Shown here in pieces: positions 1 through 6,621 of a DNA stretch of 15,530 bases. Position 1 is the first letter of the stretch, and the number at the start of each line of letters is the position of its first letter. The notes beneath the pieces are model-generated. The model was not told where the DNA came from. It ran no database searches and worked only from the letters and a program-made list of their open reading frames with translations. The translations under genes were made by a program, and so were the position numbers. Source of the stretch: Desulfobacula sp. (GTDB lineage: Bacteria > Desulfobacterota > Desulfobacteria > Desulfobacterales > Desulfobacteraceae); NCBI GenBank assembly GCA_011390085.1, contig JAABTB010000012.1, positions 1 to 15,530 on the forward strand. The letters are read 5' to 3'.

Positions 1-99
1 CCGAAAGTGAAATCCGTGTGTGAATTCATTGATGTGGAAGATATGAATCAGGCGGCAAAGACCTTGCTGGCCCGGCTGACCGAGGAGAGGTATATATGA
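1..99 (+). CDS. etfB: Electron transfer flavoprotein beta subunit, C-terminal end (partial)
   Basis: Frame 1 is open from the window edge to the TGA at 97-99 and encodes the last 32 residues of a protein ending in an amphipathic helix (MNQAAKTLLARLTEERYI). By itself the fragment is too short to identify. The call rests on position: it overlaps the start of etfA by ATGA, and etfB normally precedes etfA, with a C-terminal helix of this kind that packs on EtfA. EtfB would bind AMP or a second flavin and form the ETF heterodimer that accepts electrons from acyl-CoA dehydrogenases. The GGAGAGG ribosome-binding site for etfA (84-90) lies inside this end. The 5' part is outside the window. Confidence 0.72.
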   Translation, partial: PKVKSVCEFIDVEDMNQAAKTLLARLTEERYI

Positions 100-983
100 A
101 GACACTCATCATTGAAAATATTGATTCAAAAAAAATCGGCGAACTCATGACCGTGAGCCGAAAATTCTGCGAAATTCCCGACATTATTGCCCTGGGAGAA
201 GGCCCGGTTCCTGGAAAATTCGGCAAGGCATGGCAGGCAAATAAAACCGTTGCCGCCAACCTGGTGTCAAGTGTCTTGAGGATCATCCAGGAGGAAAAAT
301 ATGACGTCATCCTCATGAGCGTGTCAACGCTTGGGACAGGTCTTGCCGGACCCCTCAGCGCCGCCTTGTCCGCCCCCGTGGTCACGGAAGTAACAGCCGT
401 GCATCCGGATATGGTGGTGGAGCGGCCCATTTACGGCGGCAAAGCCATGATCAAACAGAAACTGGAATCAGTCCCGGCCATTCTGACCATTCGCAGGAAA
501 TATTTTGAGCCTGCCCTCCTTGAGGGAACCACGTCATCCACCCCGCTTTCCCGGGAAGGGGATAAAGTCATACTGGTTGCAGAAACAAACGAGCAGGCAG
601 AAGGTATCCCATTGGAGGATGCCGCCATTATCGTATCCGGCGGCAGGGGGGTAGGCGATAAGGATAGTTTTGCATTGCTCCTGGCCATGGCCGACCAAAT
701 GAACGGGGCTGTGGGCGCATCCAGGGGAGCGGTGGATGAAGGCTGGGTCTCCCCGACCCGCCAGGTCGGCCAGACCGGGAAGATTGTGGCACCGGATGTG
801 TATTTTGCCGTGGGCATATCCGGTGCCAGCCAGCACCTTGCCGGCATTGCCAATTCAAAATGCGTGGTGGCCATTAATAAGGATCAGGAGGCCAATATCT
901 TCAACCGGGCACGGTTTGGTCTGGTATGTGATTATAAGAAAATTTTGCCGCTCTTAACAGAGGCGGTCAAGGAGAAAAGATAA
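96..983 (+). CDS. etfA: Electron transfer flavoprotein alpha subunit
   Basis: This 295-residue protein is the FAD-binding partner of EtfB and a soluble carrier that passes electrons from acyl-CoA dehydrogenases to a membrane oxidoreductase. The C-terminal FAD domain is unmistakable: SGGRGVG at 181-187, GASRGAVDEGW at 207-217, QVGQTG at 223-228, GISGASQH at 240-247 and AINKD at 259-263, all in family order. The N-terminal ETF domain covers about 1-170. There is no N-terminal ferredoxin extension, unlike some EtfA proteins. The ATG start overlaps the etfB stop (ATGA), with GGAGAGG five bases upstream. The TAA stop directly abuts the next ATG, so etfBA and the FeS oxidoreductase form one translational unit. 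The downstream gene suggests electrons flow to menaquinone. Whether this ETF can bifurcate cannot be judged here because EtfB is missing. Confidence 0.96.
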   Translation: MKTLIIENIDSKKIGELMTVSRKFCEIPDIIALGEGPVPGKFGKAWQANKTVAANLVSSVLRIIQEEKYDVILMSVSTLGTGLAGPLSAALSAPVVTEVTAVHPDMVVERPIYGGKAMIKQKLESVPAILTIRRKYFEPALLEGTTSSTPLSREGDKVILVAETNEQAEGIPLEDAAIIVSGGRGVGDKDSFALLLAMADQMNGAVGASRGAVDEGWVSPTRQVGQTGKIVAPDVYFAVGISGASQHLAGIANSKCVVAINKDQEANIFNRARFGLVCDYKKILPLLTEAVKEKR

Positions 984-2951
984 ATGCCGCGCGTTCCCTA
1001 CTGGAATATCGATTTTGGTATTGTCATGGATCTTCTGGCCATTCCGGTCATCCTTATTTTTCTTTACGGACTCCACCGGCAATGGATTTTGATCCGCCAG
1101 GGAAAGATGAGGGTCAACCTCGATGTCGACAACATGATACAGGGGATCGCAGCCTTCCGCCCAGGTGCATTTTTTGTCAGGGGGATTCTGAACGAAAGGC
1201 TTTACCGCAAACCCTTTTCCGGCATTGCCCACGGGTTTGTGTTTTTCGGGATGGCCATTCTTTTTATCGGCACCAATCTGGTCATCCTGAATGTGCTCTT
1301 TGGCCTGCCGGTTTTTAAAGGGGCGTTCAATCAGTGGTTCATGGCATTTGCACTTGACCTTGCAGGTGTTCTGGCCCTGTGCGGCATTGTATTTTTTCTT
1401 ATTCGAAGGGCGTTTATGCCTGAGCGGTTGAAACTGCCTGCGGCAAGAAAGGGCTTTGTGTTTGCCTGCGGACTTCTGGGGGGAATTCTTTTGACAGGTT
1501 TTTTTCTTGAAGGTGCCCGACTTGCCGCAGGCTCCCCTGAAACCGGAGCCTTTGTCGGCAATTTGATGGCAGCGGGTTTCATCGGCAGTCCCCATGTTCT
1601 TTGGATTCATACCGTCACCTGGTGGATTCACGGTCTTCTGGCCCTTTCCTTTATTGCCTATATTCCCTTTTCACCCTTAATTCACATTATCCTTGCACCT
1701 GTAAATGCCGGGTTTGCCGATCCTGCCCCGGGTGTGAAAATGGGCGTTATTGATTTTTCTTCATTTGAGAGCGAAGATTCCCACGAAGCCCCTCTTTTGG
1801 GTGCGGACAAATTATCGGATTTTACACGGAAACGGTTTCTGGATTTTGCTTCCTGCCTCTGGTGCGGAAGATGTCAGGAAGTCTGTCCCGCCCATTCTAC
1901 AGAAAAGCCTTTATCTCCCAAAGGGGTGATCGTCACCATGGCACAAAGGCTTTCAAAAGGACAACTGGATGAACCGGTATGGGATGATGTTTCCATGGAA
2001 GCGATTTTTAACTGCACCACCTGCGCCGCCTGCATGGAAGCCTGTCCTGCCGGCATCAACCAGCCCAAAACCATCATGAAGTTCCGGCAGAATCTATCCA
2101 TGGAACAAAGCCGGGTTCCGGAGCTCATGGGAAAAGCCATTGCAAGTATGGAACAGCGGGCACATCCCTTTTTCGGCACAGGCTCGGGCATGGCTGAATG
2201 GCGAAAAGACCTGGATGTTCCCATGTTTGAAGCCGGACAGACCGAATACCTGCTTTGGATCGGGTGTTCCGTGACCTATGAACAGCGGGCACAGAAGATT
2301 GGAAGGGCCATGGTCCATATCCTCAGCAAAGCCGGGGTTTCCTATGGGATTCTGGAAGATTACCGCTGCACCGGGGATCCGGCCAAACAAATGGGAAACG
2401 AATTTTTGTTTGCCGAGATTGCCGGGCAGAACATCGAGGAATTTTCCGAACTCGGCATTAAAAAAATCATCACCCTCTGTCCTCATTGCTATAACAGTTT
2501 TACCCGGCATTATTCCAGACTGGGCGGAAATTATGAGGTCATTCCCCACGGGGTGTTCATTCAACAGCTCATGGGTGACCATAAATTAAAATTTGATAAA
2601 AAACCCCAGCGCATTACCTATCATGATCCCTGCTATCTTGGCCGCCGTAATGGAGAGTATGAGGCTCCCAGGGCCTTGATCTCAGCCGCAGGGAATTTGA
2701 TTGAAATGCCCCGCCATAAAAATGAAAGCTTTTGCTGCGGCGGCGGCGGCGGCAATTACTGGGCTGAGGAGACGGGCAGACGGATCAACCAGGAAAGGGC
2801 AAAAGAAGCCTTTGACACCCAGGCGGATATCATTGCAACAGCCTGTCCTTTTTGTCTTTTGATGCTGACGGACGGGCTTAAAAAATGTACGGAAGAAACA
2901 AAAGCCTTTGATATTGCCGAAATTGTAGCTTCATGCCTGCCGGATACCTGA
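984..2951 (+). CDS. Membrane FeS oxidoreductase, ETF:menaquinone oxidoreductase (EMO) type
   Basis: This 655-residue protein has three parts. Residues 1-240 are hydrophobic, with about five membrane segments (near 12-31, 80-104, 119-141, 158-178 and 203-236). This NarI-like region has histidines at 83, 209, 216 and 234 that could bind haem b. Next come two [4Fe-4S] motifs, C291/C294/C297/C301-P and C344/C347/C350/C354-P. Last are two CCG (HdrB/GlpC-like, DUF224) halves: C428, C462, C499/C502 and then C550, C584-C585-G, C621/C624. The first half has RCTGDP where a CCG is typical. This order matches the membrane FeS proteins found with etfBA in Syntrophomonas, Syntrophus and Geobacter relatives and described as EtfAB:menaquinone oxidoreductase. 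The gene begins immediately after the etfA stop, with AAGGAG nine bases upstream. Function as the quinone-reducing partner of this ETF is inferred from architecture and linkage. Confidence 0.9.
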   Translation: MPRVPYWNIDFGIVMDLLAIPVILIFLYGLHRQWILIRQGKMRVNLDVDNMIQGIAAFRPGAFFVRGILNERLYRKPFSGIAHGFVFFGMAILFIGTNLVILNVLFGLPVFKGAFNQWFMAFALDLAGVLALCGIVFFLIRRAFMPERLKLPAARKGFVFACGLLGGILLTGFFLEGARLAAGSPETGAFVGNLMAAGFIGSPHVLWIHTVTWWIHGLLALSFIAYIPFSPLIHIILAPVNAGFADPAPGVKMGVIDFSSFESEDSHEAPLLGADKLSDFTRKRFLDFASCLWCGRCQEVCPAHSTEKPLSPKGVIVTMAQRLSKGQLDEPVWDDVSMEAIFNCTTCAACMEACPAGINQPKTIMKFRQNLSMEQSRVPELMGKAIASMEQRAHPFFGTGSGMAEWRKDLDVPMFEAGQTEYLLWIGCSVTYEQRAQKIGRAMVHILSKAGVSYGILEDYRCTGDPAKQMGNEFLFAEIAGQNIEEFSELGIKKIITLCPHCYNSFTRHYSRLGGNYEVIPHGVFIQQLMGDHKLKFDKKPQRITYHDPCYLGRRNGEYEAPRALISAAGNLIEMPRHKNESFCCGGGGGNYWAEETGRRINQERAKEAFDTQADIIATACPFCLLMLTDGLKKCTEETKAFDIAEIVASCLPDT

Positions 2952-3015
2952 GGAAAGCAGACCATCATAGTGAACAGGGAACAGTAACCCAATAACAGTT
3001 GAGATATATCGGAAA

Positions 3016-4374
3016 ATGGCCATCATGACGGTTACAGAGCGGTTTGCAGAATATATCCATCAGACGTCTTTTGAGGATATTCCCGGCGAGGTCCAGCGGT
3101 ATGCCAAATTATGCCTCCTGGATTGGATCGGTGTCACCCTGGGCGGATCACGGGAGCCGGTCAGTGATATCCTTTTGGATTTTATTGATATCGTCGGCGG
3201 AAATGAGCATGCCACCATTATCGGGAAGGGGAGAAAAACCAATCTGATTTTTGCAGCCCTGGCCAACGGCACCCTGTCCCATGCCCTGGATTTTGACGAC
3301 ACCCACAAGGGTGCAGGAATTCATCCCAGCGTATGCCTGGCCCCGGCTGTGGTGGCTGCGGCTGAGTATATGAAATCTTCGGGCCGGGATTTTATCACGG
3401 CCTTTGTCATCGGGTTTGAAATCGCCGCCAGAATCGGGGGAGCCGCAGGGCAGGGTCATTATGATCACGGTTTTCATGCCACGTCCACCATCGGCCGGTT
3501 CAGTGCCACGGCCGGTGCAGCAAAGCTCATGGGGCTTTCCCGCGACCAGATCGTCAATGCCTTCGGCATCGCCGGGACACAGGTGTCGGGGTTAAGGGAA
3601 GTGTTCGGCACCATGAGCAAACCCTTTCATGCCGGGAAAGCCGCCATGGACGGGGTCATGTCCGTTGCCCTGGCCAAACGCAATTTCGACAGCAGCCGTG
3701 AAATTTTTGAAGGGCGGTTCGGCCTTAAAAATGTGTTTGCGCCTGAAGCCGATGCAAGCCGGCTTTTTGCCGATCTCGGTACGGAATACCATATCTTGGA
3801 TATTGCGTTCAAGCCCTATGCCTCTGCCCTTGCCACCCATTCCACCATCCAGGCCATTGAAGAAATGAAAGAAATGGAAGGCATTACGGCCGAAGATGTC
3901 CACAGCATCCAGATCGAATTTGCCCCGCTTCCTTTCAGTGTTGTCAATATCAAACATCCGAGAAAGGTGCTGGAAGGAAAATTCAGCGTCTACCAATGTG
4001 CAGCCTTGGCTTTTGTCAAAGGCCGGGTCAACCCGGATATGTTTACCCGGGAGTGGATCGATGATCCTGAAGTGGCGGGTTTCAGGGAAAGAATCAATGT
4101 CCTTTTGAACACCAATCTGAAAAAATTCGAAACCATGATTAAAGTGACCACCAAAGACGGCCGGCTCCTGGAAAATTTTATCCGGGAATCCAGGGGATCT
4201 GCTGAAGACCCCCTGACGTTTATTGAAATGAAAAAAAAATTCATGGGTCTTGCAGAACCGGTTATTTCAGAAGAAAATGCGGAAAAGCTGGTTGAAATGA
4301 TAGGATGTCTTCCTGAAATAGAAGATATGAACGAGATCATTAATTTATGCCATCCTGTGAGGAGGAAAAGATGA
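3016..4374 (+). CDS. MmgE/PrpD family protein (2-methylcitrate dehydratase / cis-aconitate decarboxylase fold)
   Basis: This 452-residue protein matches the MmgE/PrpD family over its full length. Visible signatures are LDFDDTHKGAGIHPS (91-105), with the acidic pair D94/D95 and H103, HGFHATSTIGRF (151-162), KPFHAGKAA (202-210) and FKPYASALATHS (265-276). By eye, D94/D95, H103, H154, K208 and K266 fall near the active-site region mapped in cis-aconitate decarboxylase. Known members act on 2-methylcitrate, cis-aconitate or iminodisuccinate, but most are uncharacterised and the name alone does not give a substrate. No prpB or prpC homologue is in view, so a methylcitrate cycle is not supported. 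The ribosome-binding site upstream is weak. An ATG at 3025 is an alternative start. The stop overlaps the next gene by ATGA, implying coupling to it. A run of nine A lies at 4231-4239. Confidence 0.9.
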   Translation: MAIMTVTERFAEYIHQTSFEDIPGEVQRYAKLCLLDWIGVTLGGSREPVSDILLDFIDIVGGNEHATIIGKGRKTNLIFAALANGTLSHALDFDDTHKGAGIHPSVCLAPAVVAAAEYMKSSGRDFITAFVIGFEIAARIGGAAGQGHYDHGFHATSTIGRFSATAGAAKLMGLSRDQIVNAFGIAGTQVSGLREVFGTMSKPFHAGKAAMDGVMSVALAKRNFDSSREIFEGRFGLKNVFAPEADASRLFADLGTEYHILDIAFKPYASALATHSTIQAIEEMKEMEGITAEDVHSIQIEFAPLPFSVVNIKHPRKVLEGKFSVYQCAALAFVKGRVNPDMFTREWIDDPEVAGFRERINVLLNTNLKKFETMIKVTTKDGRLLENFIRESRGSAEDPLTFIEMKKKFMGLAEPVISEENAEKLVEMIGCLPEIEDMNEIINLCHPVRRKR

Positions 4375-5033
4375 GTCAAAAAAAAATCGGTGTATTGTTG
4401 TCCGGGTGCGGGGTCTATGACGGCAGTGAAATCCATGAAGCCGTATTGACATTGCTGTATATTGCCGAGGCAGGGGCCGAAGCGGTCTGTTTTGCCCCGG
4501 ATATCCCCCAGGCCCATGTGATCGATCATTTGACGGGAAAAGAAGAAAATGAAACCCGGAATGTATTGAAGGAATCTGCCAGGATTGCCAGGGGAGAGAT
4601 CAAAAATATCAAGGATATGAGCGTGAACGATATTTCTGCCCTTATTCTGCCGGGAGGGTTCGGGGCTGCCAAAAATTTGAGCGAGTTCGCCTTTAAAGGC
4701 CCGGAAGGCAAAGTCAATCCGGAAGTGGCCGATTTTTTGAAAAACATGATGGACGCTAAAAAACCGGTGGGTGCCCTGTGCATTGCACCGGCCACCTTGG
4801 GCATGGCCTTGAGGGAACGGTCCCCCAAGCTGACCATCGGCAGCGAAGCAGGCGTTGTGGGCGCCCTCACCTCCATCGGGGTGAAACACAGCCTGTGCAA
4901 AGTGGATGAGATCTGTGTGGATGAGAAAAACGGCATTGTGACCGCGCCTGCCTATATGCTGGGGCCAGGCATTGCCGATGTGGCCAAAGGAATCAAAAAA
5001 CTGGTTGAAAAAATCGTTGAACTTGCCCGGTAA
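4371..5033 (+). CDS. elbB: ElbB-like DJ-1/PfpI superfamily glyoxalase/amidotransferase-like protein
   Basis: The 220-residue product is close to the usual length of ElbB (about 217). It shows the family features: a GVLLSGCGVYDGSEIHE start (7-23) with E20, an LPGGFGAAKNLS loop (93-104), and a GALCIAP nucleophile elbow with C137. C137 and E20 would form the DJ-1/PfpI-type active site. E. coli ElbB has weak glyoxalase activity and was once linked to isoprenoid synthesis. Its physiological role is unclear. I chose the ATG at 4371 because GGAGG sits five bases upstream (4361-4365) and the protein then begins MSQKKIGVLL, as in homologues. An upstream in-frame ATG at 4347 would lie inside the MmgE/PrpD gene. 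The ATGA overlap suggests coupled expression, which may mean protection from a reactive carbonyl made nearby. That last point is only a guess. Confidence 0.88.
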   Translation: MSQKKIGVLLSGCGVYDGSEIHEAVLTLLYIAEAGAEAVCFAPDIPQAHVIDHLTGKEENETRNVLKESARIARGEIKNIKDMSVNDISALILPGGFGAAKNLSEFAFKGPEGKVNPEVADFLKNMMDAKKPVGALCIAPATLGMALRERSPKLTIGSEAGVVGALTSIGVKHSLCKVDEICVDEKNGIVTAPAYMLGPGIADVAKGIKKLVEKIVELAR

Positions 5034-5044
5034 TCAGATACGGT

Positions 5045-5061
5045 ATGGTTCAGACAACCAT
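5045..5061. repeat. Short perfect inverted repeat upstream of the DUF4258-YgiT gene
   Basis: ATGGTT (5045-5050) and AACCAT (5056-5061) are perfect inverted arms around a five-base spacer. They sit 19 bases before the start codon of the toxin/antitoxin-like gene. No U-tract follows, so it is not a terminator. Its position suits an operator for an autoregulated TA-like gene. MqsA, the best-known YgiT-type protein, binds a palindrome with AACCT/AGGTT arms. Here the arms are in the opposite orientation and the protein lacks the MqsA helix-turn-helix, so the regulatory reading is weak. Confidence 0.3.
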
Positions 5062-5079
5062 GACAAGGCGGTATAATTA

Positions 5080-5685
5080 ATGAATCAGGCATTCCTGCGA
5101 CCCGACGTAAAAGAGACAGCAGACTGGATCAGGGATAAGGTCAGTGAAAACGACTTTTTTAATTCAGAGCACATTGTCCGGTATCTGACCCGGCGAATTT
5201 TTTCCATGGAGGATATCCGGCAGGTGCTGCTTTCCGGGACTATCCTGGAAATCCACAGCCACCCGCTGCGCAGCGACGCCTTTCTGGTGCTGGGGGCCGC
5301 AAACGGCGAACCGGTCCATGTGGTGTGCACCCGGGACAGGGACGACAATCTGATTATCTTATATGCCTACCACCCGTCAATGCCCACATGGCAGGATGAA
5401 AAAACAAGAACAGAGGTCAAAGGTCAAGCAATGGATGCACGACAGAATGCAAAACAAAGAACATGTTTTTTTTGCAACAGCGAAATAGAGCCCATTACCG
5501 TTGGAAATTTTGATTTCCGGTGGGAAGGGGATCTGTATGTGATCAAAAAAGTACCGGCCGGACTCTGTGTCCAGTGCGGGGAAAAATATATTTCTGCCGA
5601 AGCATCAGAAAAAATTGTTGAAAAAATAGAAAAAGAAGCCTTTATTGAAAAAGATGAAGTCCGCGTCTTTGATTATGAAAGATAG
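5080..5685 (+). CDS. DUF4258 domain fused to YgiT/MqsA-type zinc finger (toxin-antitoxin-like fusion)
   Basis: The 201-residue protein has two parts that usually occur as separate small proteins. Residues 28-105 look like DUF4258, a small fold often found in toxin position: an HIVRYLTRRIFSMEDIRQVL segment, then a glycine-rich LVLGAANGEPVHVV strand pair and a YAYHPSMPTW end. Residues 118-180 resemble the YgiT-type zinc finger of MqsA antitoxins, with C129-x2-C132 and C163-x2-C166 as zinc ligands. The final 20 residues are charged, and there is no MqsA helix-turn-helix. An in-frame ATG (M118, base 5431) falls exactly at the domain junction and has AAAGG seven bases upstream, so the zinc finger part could also be made alone. 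The main start has AAGG 11 bases upstream. Activity as a ribonuclease toxin is inferred from the family neighbourhood and is not demonstrable here. Confidence 0.78.
   Translation: MNQAFLRPDVKETADWIRDKVSENDFFNSEHIVRYLTRRIFSMEDIRQVLLSGTILEIHSHPLRSDAFLVLGAANGEPVHVVCTRDRDDNLIILYAYHPSMPTWQDEKTRTEVKGQAMDARQNAKQRTCFFCNSEIEPITVGNFDFRWEGDLYVIKKVPAGLCVQCGEKYISAEASEKIVEKIEKEAFIEKDEVRVFDYER
5419..5433 (+). promoter_or_regulatory. Possible internal ribosome-binding site and start for the zinc-finger half
   Basis: AAAGG (5419-5423) lies seven bases before an in-frame ATG (5431-5433) at the junction between the DUF4258 and YgiT-type domains. The resulting 84-residue product would be MDARQNAKQRTCFFC onward, the size and start expected of a free-standing YgiT-type antitoxin. 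Purine-rich stretches are common in this genome, so chance is possible. Confidence 0.35.
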
Positions 5686-5694
5686 AAAACGATC

Positions 5695-6621
5695 ATGAAG
5701 GGCCTTGATCTCTGCCGCGGTTTTTTTTTAGCATACGGCGAACCCATGATAAAAGAAAAATTTTCTTTTATCAGTGATCGGATAGCCGCCGGGATGGTGG
5801 GGGAGGGTTCCGAGTGCCTGGGATTTGATGATCGCGTATCAAGGGATCACGACTGGGGGCCGGGGTTCTGCCTCTGGCTGACGGATGAGGATTTTGACGA
5901 GTTCGGCCTGGAATTTCAGAAGGCTTATGAAAAATTGCCCCGGATGTACATGGGGATTGTTAGAAAAACAGCCCGGTTAAGTTCTCAGAAACTTGGTGTC
6001 TTTAAGATTTCGGACTTTTATAGACGCTTTACCGGGCTTCCCCATGCACCGCAAACGCCAAGCCAGTGGATGACGCTTTGTGATGCATATCTGTGTGCCT
6101 GTACCAGCGGGGAAGTGTTTTATGATCCGTCCGGCAGATTTTCAAGTATCCGCCAAAAGCTTCTTGAGTTTTATCCCGAAGATGTCCGGCGGTTTAAAAT
6201 AGCAGCCAAGTGCATGTCCTGTGCCCAGTCCGGCCAATATAATTTTATGAGGTCTGTCCGACGCGGGGAACCTGTTGCTGCGGCCTTTGCCAAAAATGCC
6301 TTTTGCATGGACATCATGGATCTTGTGTTTTTGCTTAAAAAACGGTTTGCGCCTTTCTATAAATGGAAACACAGGGCTGTTAAGAATCTTGGTGACCCTG
6401 GAAGACAGACCCATGATGCCGTTGCCATACTGATGGCCTGCACCAATGATATTGAAAGTCAGGACATCATGGAAACCATGTGCTCCGCCATTATTAACGA
6501 AATGAAGCGTCAGGACATCAGCCATGCAACCGGCAATTTCCTTTTGGATCACGGTCTTTGGGCACAACAGTCCATCTCCGATGAGATACTGCGAACAAAA
6601 GACGTCTGGGGGGCATGTTGA
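5695..6621 (+). CDS. DUF4037 domain protein, putative nucleotidyltransferase-fold protein
   Basis: The 308-residue protein matches the DUF4037 family, recognisable from its opening MKGLDLCRGFFLAYGEPMI and the strongly conserved GEGSECLGFDDRVSRDHDWG stretch (36-55). Within it, G38-S39 followed 11 residues later by D51-H-D53 fits the GS-x(9-13)-DxD metal-binding signature of the polymerase-beta nucleotidyltransferase superfamily. I infer that fold; the reaction and substrate are unknown. The C-terminal half (about 160-300) appears helical with several cysteines (173, 176, 204), but has no obvious zinc motif. The ATG at 5695 is nine bases after the previous stop and fits the family N-terminus. 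A downstream ATG at 5746 would cut off conserved residues. The ribosome-binding site is weak. A run of nine T (5721-5729) lies at codons 9-12 and could permit slippage. It overlaps the next gene by seven bases. Confidence 0.85.
   Translation: MKGLDLCRGFFLAYGEPMIKEKFSFISDRIAAGMVGEGSECLGFDDRVSRDHDWGPGFCLWLTDEDFDEFGLEFQKAYEKLPRMYMGIVRKTARLSSQKLGVFKISDFYRRFTGLPHAPQTPSQWMTLCDAYLCACTSGEVFYDPSGRFSSIRQKLLEFYPEDVRRFKIAAKCMSCAQSGQYNFMRSVRRGEPVAAAFAKNAFCMDIMDLVFLLKKRFAPFYKWKHRAVKNLGDPGRQTHDAVAILMACTNDIESQDIMETMCSAIINEMKRQDISHATGNFLLDHGLWAQQSISDEILRTKDVWGAC

Noticed and set aside
2729..2755. GGC repeat (five glycine codons) in the EMO-type gene
   Set aside because: It encodes the conserved glycine run after the C-C-G motif. 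This is protein constraint rather than a microsatellite expansion.
4347..4370. Upstream ATG that would extend ElbB by eight residues
   Set aside because: It lacks a ribosome-binding site. The ATG at 4371 has GGAGG five bases upstream and gives the family N-terminus.
3990..4889. Minus-strand open frame of 299 codons across the MmgE/PrpD and ElbB genes
   Set aside because: The + strand proteins are clear family members here. The antisense translation is low-complexity and has no ribosome-binding site or domain.
5072..5077. Perfect TATAAT before the DUF4258-YgiT gene
   Set aside because: It ends only two bases before the ATG, so transcription would begin inside the start codon. The best -35 at 17-base spacing is only TTCAGA. 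Probably chance.
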